Below, one piece after another: positions 51,247 to 59,582 of a DNA stretch of 64,000 bases (positions are counted from its first letter, which is position 1; each line of letters starts with the position of its first letter). Below the pieces are notes generated by a model that saw only the letters and a program-made list of their open reading frames with translations, was not told the origin of the DNA and searched no databases. The position numbers were made by a program, and so were the translations under genes. The DNA is from Helicobacter pylori NCTC 11637 = CCUG 17874 = ATCC 43504 = JCM 12093 (GTDB lineage Bacteria; Campylobacterota; Campylobacteria; Campylobacterales; Helicobacteraceae): contig NZ_LS483488.1 of NCBI RefSeq assembly GCF_900478295.1, forward strand, positions 1,116,001-1,180,000, given 5' to 3'.

Positions 51247-52046
51247 AAAAAATTTTACTCACCAACGATGATGGCTACCATGCAAAAGGCATTAAAGCTT
51301 TAGAACAAGCTTTAGAAGAAATGGCAGAAATTTATGTGGTCGCCCCCAAGCATGAAAAAAGCGCATGCTCGCAATGCATCACCATCACTGCACCTTTAAG
51401 AGCGGAGAAAATTAAGGGTAAAGAAGGCCGGCATTATAGGATTGATGATGGCACGCCAAGCGATTGCGTGTATCTGGCTATTAATGAGCTTTTTAAACAT
51501 GTTTGTTTTGATTTAGTGGTTTCAGGGATCAATCTTGGATCTAACATGGGCGAAGACACGATTTATTCGGGAACGGTGGCCGGAGCGATTGAAGGCACCA
51601 TCCAAGGCGTGCCTTCCATTGCGATTTCTCAGATCCTTTCTAACAAAAACAAAAACACCCCCCTAAGTTTTGATCTAGCTCAAAAGATTATCCAGGATTT
51701 AGTCCAAAACATCTTCACAAACGGCTACCCTTTAAAAGGACGCAAACTCCTAAATGTGAATGTCCCTAATTGCTCCTTACAAGAATATAAGGGTGAACGC
51801 ATCACCCCTAAGGGCTATAGGCTGTATAAAAAAGAAGTGCATAAACGCACAGACCCCAAGAATGAAAGCTATTTTTGGCTAGGGTTGCACCCTTTAGAAT
51901 GGCAAAAGCGTGAAAATGAAGACAGACTCTCTGATTTTGACGCTATTGCTTCAAACCATGCCTCTATCACGCCTTTAAATTTAGACTTAACCAGTTATGA
52001 TGATCTGAAAAGCTTGGAATCTTGGCATGAGGGAATGTTAAAGTGA
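51243..52046 (+). CDS. surE: 5'/3'-nucleotidase SurE
   Basis: A 267-residue survival protein E. The metal-binding [16 protein letters not shown] starts at residue 5, and [24 protein letters not shown] near 90 is the active-site loop. It dephosphorylates nucleoside monophosphates and short polyphosphate. It overlaps ispA and the downstream lipoprotein gene by 4 bp each, so all are translated together. Confidence 0.95.
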   Translation: MKKILLTNDDGYHAKGIKALEQALEEMAEIYVVAPKHEKSACSQCITITAPLRAEKIKGKEGRHYRIDDGTPSDCVYLAINELFKHVCFDLVVSGINLGSNMGEDTIYSGTVAGAIEGTIQGVPSIAISQILSNKNKNTPLSFDLAQKIIQDLVQNIFTNGYPLKGRKLLNVNVPNCSLQEYKGERITPKGYRLYKKEVHKRTDPKNESYFWLGLHPLEWQKRENEDRLSDFDAIASNHASITPLNLDLTSYDDLKSLESWHEGMLK

Positions 52047-52702
52047 GTAAAAATCACCGCTTGGCTTTTTTAGGGCTAATTGTTGGGGTGTTTTTTTTCT
52101 TTAATGCATGCCAACACCGCTTGCACATGGGGTATTATTCAGAAGTTACAGGGGATTATTTGTTCAACTATAATTCCACTATCGTGGTGGCTTATGACAG
52201 AAGCGATGCGATGACTTCTTATTATATCAATGTGATTGTTTATGAATTGCAAAAATTAGGCTTTTACAATGTCTTCACACAAGCGGAATTCCCACTAGAT
52301 AAAGCCAAAAATGTAATCTATGCACGCATTGTCCGTAACATCTCAGCTGTGCCGTTCTACCAATACAATTACCAGCTGATCGATCAGGTCAATAAGCCTT
52401 GTTATTTTCTTGGGGGGCAGTTTTATTGCTCCCAAACCCCTACCGATTACTACGCTATCAATGGCTTTAGCGAGCAAATTTTAATGAGCGCTAATTCGCA
52501 TTTTATTTTAGATTGGTATGATGTGGTGTTGCAAAAACGGGTTTTATATGTGGATGGGAGCGTGAGCGGGAGGACTTGCGGCTATCAGATGCTTTATAGG
52601 GATTTGATTAAAAGCACGATCAAGCGCATTGATTTTAACCGCCCTGAACGCTACTACTACAATTTAAGACTGCCCCTTTATCAGCCATGTTATAGAGAAT
52701 GA
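52043..52702 (+). CDS. Putative lipoprotein of unknown function
   Basis: A 219-residue protein starting at GTG. A hydrophobic N-terminus ends in the lipobox FFNAC (Cys near residue 23), so it should be lipidated. The mature part is Tyr-rich ([23 protein letters not shown]) and has Cys residues late in the chain. I do not recognise the family. Four-base overlap with surE; queD follows after 1 bp. Confidence 0.72.
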   Translation: MSKNHRLAFLGLIVGVFFFFNACQHRLHMGYYSEVTGDYLFNYNSTIVVAYDRSDAMTSYYINVIVYELQKLGFYNVFTQAEFPLDKAKNVIYARIVRNISAVPFYQYNYQLIDQVNKPCYFLGGQFYCSQTPTDYYAINGFSEQILMSANSHFILDWYDVVLQKRVLYVDGSVSGRTCGYQMLYRDLIKSTIKRIDFNRPERYYYNLRLPLYQPCYRE

Positions 52703-52703
52703 A

Positions 52704-53306
52704 ATGGTTATCAGGCGATTGTATAAATTTTGCGCTAGCCATGTGGTGCGCAATTGCTCTTCTTTAAAATGCGCTCAAAATATCCATGGGCATAATTATG
52801 AAGTGGAAGTCTTTATTGAAACCAACCGCTTGGATAATGCGAACATGGCATTAGATTTTGGGCTGATGCAGCAAGAAATGCAGGTTTTCATTGAGTCGTT
52901 TGATCATGCCCATCATTTTTGGGACAAAGAAAGCCTTGAGTTCCAGCGTTTTATAGAAAATCATTGCGTGCGTTACGTGAAATGCTCGTTTAATTTGAGC
53001 GCAGAGAGTTACGCCCTCATGTTTTTATACTACTTGACAAAAATTTTACAAAAAAGCGTTTTTTCTAATGATGAAGGGGAGTTAAAAGTTTCTAGCGTGC
53101 GCGTGCATGAGACTAAAAACGGCTACGCTGAAAGCTTTTTAAAAGATTTAGAAAACCCCCATTTTAAATCTTTAGTGCATGATCATTGCGTTTCTTTTTC
53201 GCAAGGCATTCAAAATTTGTGGCATGATAATGATTTTTTTAATAAAATCATTAGCGATGAAAAACAATGCTTTTTTCATGCTAAGCCCTTACACCAAATC
53301 CCATGA
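52704..53306 (+). CDS. queD: 6-carboxytetrahydropterin synthase-like protein QueD
   Basis: A 200-residue QueD/PTPS-family protein. Zinc ligands are seen in FCASHVVR, in NIHGHNYEVEV and the catalytic CAQ before it; VHETKNGYA is the C-terminal substrate loop. It converts dihydroneopterin triphosphate to 6-carboxytetrahydropterin for queuosine. It is longer than typical QueD because of C-terminal residues. queE overlaps by 4 bp. Confidence 0.9.
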   Translation: MVIRRLYKFCASHVVRNCSSLKCAQNIHGHNYEVEVFIETNRLDNANMALDFGLMQQEMQVFIESFDHAHHFWDKESLEFQRFIENHCVRYVKCSFNLSAESYALMFLYYLTKILQKSVFSNDEGELKVSSVRVHETKNGYAESFLKDLENPHFKSLVHDHCVSFSQGIQNLWHDNDFFNKIISDEKQCFFHAKPLHQIP

Positions 53307-54058
53307 AACTCCCGGTCGTTGAGAGCTTTTTTTCCTTACAGGGTGAAGGAAAAAGGATAGGCAAGCCCAGTCTTTTTTTACGCTTAGGGGGGTGTAACCT
53401 TTCATGCAAGGGCTTTAATTGTAAAACCTTATTGAATGATGAAATTCTAACAGGTTGCGACAGCTTGTATGCGGTGCATCCTAAATTCAAAACATCTTGG
53501 GATTATTACAATGAGCCTAAACCCTTGATTGAACGATTAGAGGATTTAGCCCCTAATTATAAGGATTTTGATTTCATTCTTACAGGCGGGGAGCCAAGCT
53601 TGTATTTCAATAACCCTATTTTAATCAGCGTTTTAGAGCATTTTTATCGCCAAAAAATCCCTTTATGTGTAGAGAGTAATGGTTCTATTTTTTTTGAATT
53701 TAGCCCTATTTTAAAAGAATTGCATTTCACCCTGAGCGTCAAACTCTCTTTTTCTTTGGAGGAAGAAAGCAAGCGGATCAACCTCAAAGCCTTACAAAAT
53801 ATCTTAAATAACGCTAAAAGCGTGCATTTTAAATTTGTATTGGAGAGTCAAAACGCCGCTCAATCTATTACAGAAATCCAAAGCCTTTTGAAACAACTCT
53901 CCTTAAAAAATAATGAAATCTTTTTAATGCCCTTAGGCACAAATAACAACGAGCTAGACAAAAATCTAAAAACCCTAGCCCCCCTAGCCATAAAGCATGG
54001 TTTCAGGCTAAGCGATAGGCTTCATATCCGCTTGTGGGATAATCAAAAAGGGTTTTAA
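53303..54058 (+). CDS. queE: 7-carboxy-7-deazaguanine synthase QueE (radical SAM)
   Basis: A 251-residue radical SAM enzyme. The N-terminal SLQGEGKRIGKPSLFLRLGG is typical of QueE, with cluster cysteines in GGCNLSCKGFNC, and ILTGGEPSLYF binds AdoMet. The spacing C-x3-C-x3-C is seen, close to the standard. It acts after QueD. With folE and queD nearby, three steps of preQ0 synthesis are clustered here. Confidence 0.9.
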   Translation: MKLPVVESFFSLQGEGKRIGKPSLFLRLGGCNLSCKGFNCKTLLNDEILTGCDSLYAVHPKFKTSWDYYNEPKPLIERLEDLAPNYKDFDFILTGGEPSLYFNNPILISVLEHFYRQKIPLCVESNGSIFFEFSPILKELHFTLSVKLSFSLEEESKRINLKALQNILNNAKSVHFKFVLESQNAAQSITEIQSLLKQLSLKNNEIFLMPLGTNNNELDKNLKTLAPLAIKHGFRLSDRLHIRLWDNQKGF

Positions 54059-54068
54059 AAAGTTAATC

Positions 54069-54554
54069 ATGACCATCAAAGTTTTTTCGCCCAAATACCC
54101 CACTGAATTAGAAGAATTTTATGCTAAGCGCATCGCTGACAACCCTTTAGGGTTTATCCAACGCTTGGATCTTTTGCCCAGTATTAGTGGGTTCGTTCAA
54201 AAACTGCGCGAGCATGGCGGGGAATTTTTTGGAATGAGAAAGGATAAAAAGCTCATCGGGATCTGCGGGCTTAATCGTATCAATGAAACAGAAGCAGAGC
54301 TGTGCAAATTCCACATGGATAGTGCTTATCAATCTCAAGGGTTGGGTCAAAAACTCTATGAGAGCGTGGAACGATACGCTTTTATTGAAGGCTATACTAA
54401 AATCTCTCTGCATGTGAGCAAAAGCCAAATCAAGGCATGCAACCTCTATCAAAAGCTGGGTTTTATGCCAATCAAAGAAGAAGATTGCATGGTGGAGTTG
54501 GGCGAAGAGATTTTGATTTTCCCTACTCTTTTTATGGAAAAGATTCTGTCTTAA
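54069..54554 (+). CDS. GNAT-family N-acetyltransferase
   Basis: A 161-residue GNAT protein. Motif A, HMDSAYQSQGLGQKLYESVERYAF (residues 85-108), contains the Q-x-x-G-x-G acetyl-CoA binding loop; LHVSKSQIKACNLYQKLGF is motif B. Substrate unknown. It ends the plus-strand operon that starts at recR. Confidence 0.88.
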   Translation: MTIKVFSPKYPTELEEFYAKRIADNPLGFIQRLDLLPSISGFVQKLREHGGEFFGMRKDKKLIGICGLNRINETEAELCKFHMDSAYQSQGLGQKLYESVERYAFIEGYTKISLHVSKSQIKACNLYQKLGFMPIKEEDCMVELGEEILIFPTLFMEKILS

Positions 54555-54778
54555 TTGGCGCATCCATTTGACACACGCCCAAGCGATAATTTCCCTATCA
54601 AACTTTGATTAACATAGCCTAATTAATGATAAATAAACTATAAAACAAACGCTTGTTGTTAAAATTTTGTTTTAATATGAAACACTAATCCCTTGTAAAA
54701 ACTTTAATTTTCAAAAAATAAACAAACCATCCCCTTAAATTGTATAATAAAGACACTATAAACTAAAAAGAGATAACC

Positions 54779-56764
54779 ATGAGAAAACTATTCATCCCAC
54801 TTTTATTATTCAGCGCTTTAGAAGCGAATGAGAAAAATGGCTTTTTCATAGAAGCCGGGTTTGAAACTGGGCTATTAGAAGGCGTTCAAACGCAAGAAAA
54901 AAGACACACCACCACAAAAAACACTTACGCAACTTATAATTATTTACCCACAGACACGATTTTAAAAAGAGCGGCTAATTTGTTCACGGACGCTAAATCC
55001 ATATCACAATTAAATTTTTCATCTTTATCTCCTGTTAAAGTGTTGTATATCGGTGGTAAATTAACTATAGAAAACTTCCTACCTTATAATTTAAGCAACG
55101 TGAAGCTTAGTTTTACAGACGCTCAAGGCAATGTAATCAATCTAGGCGTGATAGAGACTATCCCCAAACACTCTAAAATTGTTTTACCTGGGGAGGCATT
55201 TGATAGCCTAAAAGAGGCGTTTGATAAAATTGGTCCCTATACTTTCTTTCTTCCAAAATTTGAAGCCACTAGCACTTCTATTTCTGACGCTAACACGCAG
55301 AGGGTGTTTGAAACGCTCAATAACATTAAAACAAATCTTATAATGAAATATAGTAATGAAAATCCAAGCAATTTCAACACTTGTCCTTACAATAATAATG
55401 GTAATACAAAAAATGATTGTTGGCAACCTTTCACCCCACAAACCGCAGAAGAATTCACCAATTTGATGTTGAACATGATCGCTGTTTTAGACTCCCAATC
55501 TTGGGGCGATGCGATCTTAAACGCTCCTTTTGAATTCACTAACAGCTCAACAGATTGTGATAATGATCCTTCAAAATGCGTAAATCCCGGAGTAAATGGG
55601 CGTGTTGATACTAAAGTTGATCAACAATATATACTCAACAAACAAGGTATCATTAATAATTTTAGAAAAAAAATAGAAATTGATGCGGTTGTTTTAAAAA
55701 ATTCAGGGGTTGTAGGGTTAGCCAATGGATATGGTAATGATGGTGAATATGGCACATTAGGAGTAGAAGCCTATGCCTTAGAACCCCAAAAACTCTTTGG
55801 TAATGACCTTAAGACTATCAATTTGGCTGATTTAAGGACCATTTTGCATGAATTCAGCCACACCAAAGGCTATGGACACAATGGGAACATGACCTATCAA
55901 AGAGTGCCAACCGGTCAAACTGAAAATGGCAAGCCAAAAGATTCTGATGGTCTCCCCTATAACGTGTGCTCTCGCTTCAATGGTTCAGGTCAACCCGCTT
56001 TCCCTAGCAACTACCCTAATTCCATCTACCACAATTGTGCGGATGTCCCGGCTGGGTTTTTAGGGGTAACAGCAGCGGTCTGGCAGCAGCTTATTAATCA
56101 AAACGCTTTACCGATCAACTACGCTAACTTGGGGAGTCAAACAAACTACAACCTAAACGCTAGTTTGAACACGCAAGATTTAGCCAATTCCATGCTCAGC
56201 ACCATTCAAAAAACCTTTGTCACTTCTAGCGTTACTGACCACTATTTTTCAAGCGCTTCACAGAGTTTTAGAAGCCCTATTTTAGGGGTTAACGCTAAAA
56301 TAGGCTATCAAAATTACTTTAATGATTTCATAGGATTGGCTTATTATGGCATTGTGAAATACAACTATTCTAAAGCCCTTAATCAAAAATTCCAGCAATT
56401 GAGCTATGGTGGGGGGATAGATTTGTTGTTGGATTTCATCACCACTTACTCCAATAAAAATAGCCCTACAGGCGTTCAAACGAGAAAGAATTTTTCTTCC
56501 TCTTTTGGTATCTTTGGGGGGTTAAGGGGCTTGTATAACAGCTATTATGTGTTGAACAAAGTCAAAGGGAGCGGTAATTTAGATGTGGCTACTGGGTTGA
56601 ATTACCGCTATAAGCATTCTAAATATTCTGTAGGGATTAGCATCCCTTTAATCCAAAGAAAAGCTAGCGTCGTTTCTAGTGGTGGCGATTACACGAACTC
56701 TTTTGTTTTCAATGAAGGGGCTAGCCATTTTAAGGTGTTTTTCAATTACGGGTGGGTGTTTTAA
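54779..56764 (+). CDS. Hop/Hor-type outer membrane protein with metzincin-like zinc motif
   Basis: A 661-residue outer membrane protein. The signal peptide MRKLFIPLLLFSALEA leads to mature NEKNGFFIEAGFETGLLEG, and the C-terminal barrel ends FKVFFNYGWVF. Unusually, the exposed domain has HEFSHTKGYGH at about residues 359-369, an exact HExxHxxGxxH zinc signature, followed by GNMTY that could serve as a Met-turn. Four Cys form likely disulfides. It is between the GNAT gene and proP, where J99 has an OMP absent from some strains (from memory, jhp0870-like). A related motif is recalled in HopL. Catalysis is unproven. Confidence 0.8.
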   Translation: MRKLFIPLLLFSALEANEKNGFFIEAGFETGLLEGVQTQEKRHTTTKNTYATYNYLPTDTILKRAANLFTDAKSISQLNFSSLSPVKVLYIGGKLTIENFLPYNLSNVKLSFTDAQGNVINLGVIETIPKHSKIVLPGEAFDSLKEAFDKIGPYTFFLPKFEATSTSISDANTQRVFETLNNIKTNLIMKYSNENPSNFNTCPYNNNGNTKNDCWQPFTPQTAEEFTNLMLNMIAVLDSQSWGDAILNAPFEFTNSSTDCDNDPSKCVNPGVNGRVDTKVDQQYILNKQGIINNFRKKIEIDAVVLKNSGVVGLANGYGNDGEYGTLGVEAYALEPQKLFGNDLKTINLADLRTILHEFSHTKGYGHNGNMTYQRVPTGQTENGKPKDSDGLPYNVCSRFNGSGQPAFPSNYPNSIYHNCADVPAGFLGVTAAVWQQLINQNALPINYANLGSQTNYNLNASLNTQDLANSMLSTIQKTFVTSSVTDHYFSSASQSFRSPILGVNAKIGYQNYFNDFIGLAYYGIVKYNYSKALNQKFQQLSYGGGIDLLLDFITTYSNKNSPTGVQTRKNFSSSFGIFGGLRGLYNSYYVLNKVKGSGNLDVATGLNYRYKHSKYSVGISIPLIQRKASVVSSGGDYTNSFVFNEGASHFKVFFNYGWVF

Positions 56765-57059
56765 AACGCTAAAATATTAAAAAACTCAATCAAGCGATAA
56801 TCTCATTGTGATGCACGAAGTTAGGGTGTTTTAAATCACTCAAGCAGAAATTCCAATCGCTTTATCGGTTGGGTGCTTCACTGAGATTGCAGAGAGGAAT
56901 TATAATATCCCCCACCCCCTTAAGAGTTTTACAACAAAGTGAAATCTAAAACGATAAGTTTAAAAATCTTTGAATGTTAAGAATTTCATCGCCACCAAAA
57001 TCCACCGACGCTAAGCGTTAAACCCTTACAACAAATAGCGCTAAAACACCTTATTAAAA
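56765..57059. other. Intergenic region with mini-IS relic
   Basis: Contains the 47-bp IS605-end relic (56835-56881). The remainder is AT-rich with stops in all frames and no clear promoter. Confidence 0.5.
56835..56881 (+). mobile_element. 47-bp relic of mini-IS605 (fused left and right ends)
   Basis: Follows a TTTAA target (56830-56834). Its first 20 bases match the mini-IS left end at 17 positions (ATCACTCAAGCAGAAATTCC), and its last 28 match the right end at 26 (GCTTTATCGGTTGGGTGCTTCAC). The join falls at a CCAA shared by both subterminal hairpins, as expected for an internal deletion between them. Confidence 0.75.
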
Positions 57060-57225
57060 CTTAAATAATAACGCTTTCTTTTTAGCTTTTTCTCTCTTTT
57101 TCCACGAAATTCCTCTATATTTTTAATTCTAGGGTCAATACGATTTTTTTAAATATGGTTTAATGAAAATCGGCTCAATCTTGGTTGAATCACTCAAAAG
57201 TTTGTGCTTCTTTCATGTTATGGGC
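57060..57225 (-). pseudogene. Remnant of a DUF262 gene 3' end fused to proP
   Basis: Minus-strand sequence running past the proP stop resembles the C-terminal codons of the DUF262 gene at 58844-63067: ATGAAAGAAGCACAAACTTT matches NSMKDVQTFE, and further on the degenerate LTLELK and RNF.EKERE correspond to PTLKLEWENIKEFREKREE. Many stops and indels. It indicates that a second DUF262 copy once lay here. Confidence 0.6.
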
Positions 57226-58592
57226 GATTCGTGTTGGGGGTTAGATTGATTGTAAATTGGCGCCATTAAAAGCGATGTAATAAAGGCAATTAAAGAAACC
57301 ACAAAAATATAAAAGCTTAAACCATAACTTTGCAAGCTTTCAGGCGCCACTATAGCTTTTGCGTTTAACCAGCTTGAAAGTTGAGGGGTAAAGCCAGCGG
57401 TTATAGCATAGGCTATGTTATAAGCGAAGGAAATCCCGCTAAAACGGATTTTGGCGCTAAACACATCGCTCATAAAAATGGGGCAAAAATTCATAATACC
57501 CGCGCAAAAGCAAGCTAAAAAGTATAAAACTATGGTATTGATTAAACTTGGCGCGTTAGAATAAAATTCTCTAAAGAATAAAAAGCCAAAAAAAGCAAAA
57601 GCCACGCTAAAAGCCATGCAAACTTTGTGTGGTTTGATTTTATCGGCTAAAAACCCGGTTAAAACAATAGAACTCACAATACCAACAAGTCCTAAAATTT
57701 GAAAATAGGTTTTTTCAAAAGGAGTGAAATTAAAATTGGGATGCATGAGAGTGAAATTGGGAACGAAAAGGATAAAAATCAAAATGCAAGCGGTTAAAAC
57801 CCAAGTGATAAGCATGGAGATTAATATGCCAAAGCGAGAGTTTTTAAACACCTCTTTAAGCGGGAATTTAACTAAGGCGTTGTCCTGCTTCATTTGCTGA
57901 AAAACAGGAGTTTCCTCTAAAAAGCGCCTCAAATAAACAGAAATGATACCAAAAATCCCTCCAAGCCCAAAGGCAACCCTCCAAGCCCAATCTTCAACAA
58001 CAGGCTTGTCAAAAACCATGTAAATCCCTATATAAACCAAACTCCCAAGCAAAATCCCAGAAACTACAGAAGCGCTTAAAAAACCGATATAAGTGTTTTT
58101 TTGGCCTTGCGGGGCATGCTCATGGACAAAAACCCAAGCGCCAGGCAATTCACCACCCACAGCAACGCCTTGACAGATCCTAACAAACACCAAAAAAACA
58201 GGAGCTATGTAACCAAGATAATGAGCGTTTTTTAGGCTAAGTCCCATGCTACCAACGCCAAAACCCACCAAATCATTAAAAGTTGGCATCAAAGCGAGCG
58301 CAAAGGTTGGGATTACCATCAATAAAATAGAGAGCATGAACATGTTTTTACGGCCGAATCTATCCCCAAAGTGGGCCATCACTATGCCGCCAAGCGGGCG
58401 CGCTAGATAGCCTGCAGCAAAGATACCATAAGTGTTGATTTCAGACCAAATAGGGCTAAGCGTGTTCGGGAAAAAGTGTTTGGCAATGATACTCGTAAAA
58501 AATACAAAGATGATAAAATCGTAAAATTCTAAAGTCCCGCCAAGCGAAGATAACCCTAAGGTTCTTACCTCTTTTTTGCCTAAATGTTTTAT
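57213..58592 (-). CDS. proP: MFS proline/betaine-type transporter ProP, start codon ATA
   Basis: A 12-helix major facilitator of the metabolite:H+ symporter (ProP/ShiA) group, 459 residues if started at 58592. The frame is open from KHLGKKEVRTLGLSSLGGTL through EFYDF, YLARPLGG and AHFGDRFGRKNMF (the MFS loop 2-3 signature), but the codon after the ribosome site AAGGATAATCA is ATA instead of ATG, and no ATG, GTG or TTG occurs in frame until GTG at 58382, which would remove the first two helices. Expression is therefore doubtful. The last residues (HESPIT) come from the DUF262 remnant, so the C-terminus was also rearranged. Confidence 0.78.
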   Translation of the reverse strand: MKHLGKKEVRTLGLSSLGGTLEFYDFIIFVFFTSIIAKHFFPNTLSPIWSEINTYGIFAAGYLARPLGGIVMAHFGDRFGRKNMFMLSILLMVIPTFALALMPTFNDLVGFGVGSMGLSLKNAHYLGYIAPVFLVFVRICQGVAVGGELPGAWVFVHEHAPQGQKNTYIGFLSASVVSGILLGSLVYIGIYMVFDKPVVEDWAWRVAFGLGGIFGIISVYLRRFLEETPVFQQMKQDNALVKFPLKEVFKNSRFGILISMLITWVLTACILIFILFVPNFTLMHPNFNFTPFEKTYFQILGLVGIVSSIVLTGFLADKIKPHKVCMAFSVAFAFFGFLFFREFYSNAPSLINTIVLYFLACFCAGIMNFCPIFMSDVFSAKIRFSGISFAYNIAYAITAGFTPQLSSWLNAKAIVAPESLQSYGLSFYIFVVSLIAFITSLLMAPIYNQSNPQHESPIT

Positions 58593-58843
58593 TGATTATC
58601 CTTTCACTAAGGCTATCGCCCTTTTAATTTTTCATTTTGAAACTAAGATTGATAAAATTAATATAGCTACCTTACACCTTAACGGCATTTTTAGATAGCA
58701 AGCAGTAAATGAAATTTATTATCGTTCAAAAAGTGAATCATTCTACCTTTTTTATCATTAAGCATGACTTAAACGAGTTTAAATTTTGTTTTACCCATTT
58801 TGTCAAAACGCTTTACCCGATTCTATCAGCCAAAAAAACACTC
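58593..58843. other. Short spacer upstream of proP
   Basis: AT-rich; no coding frame. It should contain the proP promoter on the minus strand and the end of the DUF262 pseudogene. Nothing else recognised. Confidence 0.5.
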
Positions 58844-59150
58844 CTATGAAGACTTAGGCAATAACGCTTCTTTTAATCTTTTAATGATAGCTTCTTCTCT
58901 TTTTTCACGAAATTCTTTTATATTTTCCCATTCTAATTTTAGGGTAGGGTCAATATAATTTCTTTTTTTATACTCTTCTATGGCTTGCTCATTTTTATCC
59001 AACTAGCGCGAAAAACTCCGTCCTTTAGGGCGGAGATGTAAGCGTTTAGCCGTTAGGCTATTTGAACATTGTTTCACCTAGATCCATTCGCTTTTTAGAG
59101 CATTCTATTAAAAATCAAAGTTAGCTAATTTAATGCGGTGTTTCTTGATC

Positions 59151-59546
59151 TTATATGTATTGCTTAATCATCTCTAAAGGTGCACCCCCACAACTCCCAG
59201 CGAAATAACTAGGCGACCATAAATGCTTCCCCCATAAACAAGCTTCAACGCTTTTGAAATGGTGTTGCCTAGTCAAACGACTGCTCACGCCTTTTAAAGA
59301 ATTGACTAACTTGCTCACGCTCACTTTTGGAGGGTAGTTGATAAGCAAATGCACATGATCGCTTTCCCCATCAAACTCCACCAATTCGCTCTCAAAGTCT
59401 TTACACACTTTAGCAAACACCGATCCTAAAAAATCTATCACTTCCTTGTTGAACGCTGAACGCCTGTATTTAGTAACAAACACCAAATGCACATGCATCA
59501 AAAAAACACAATGTCTTCCGTGTCTTGTGTCATCAATTTTTTTCAT
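59151..59546 (-). CDS. tnpA: IS200/IS605-type transposase TnpA (Y1 HUH), possibly shortened
   Basis: A 131-residue single-strand transposase. The HUH metal motif is DHVHLLI near residue 63, and the catalytic Tyr lies in MIKQYI at the very C-terminus (residue 130). The TAA after QYI is followed in frame by DQETPH and another stop, so the family's post-Tyr helix may have been cut by a nonsense change (GAA to TAA). If so, activity would be impaired though both catalytic motifs remain. Divergent from tnpB with 36 bp between start codons. Confidence 0.88.
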   Translation of the reverse strand: MKKIDDTRHGRHCVFLMHVHLVFVTKYRRSAFNKEVIDFLGSVFAKVCKDFESELVEFDGESDHVHLLINYPPKVSVSKLVNSLKGVSSRLTRQHHFKSVEACLWGKHLWSPSYFAGSCGGAPLEMIKQYI

Positions 59547-59582
59547 AGACCTATTTTAACTAAAAGATGTTAAAATACTTCT

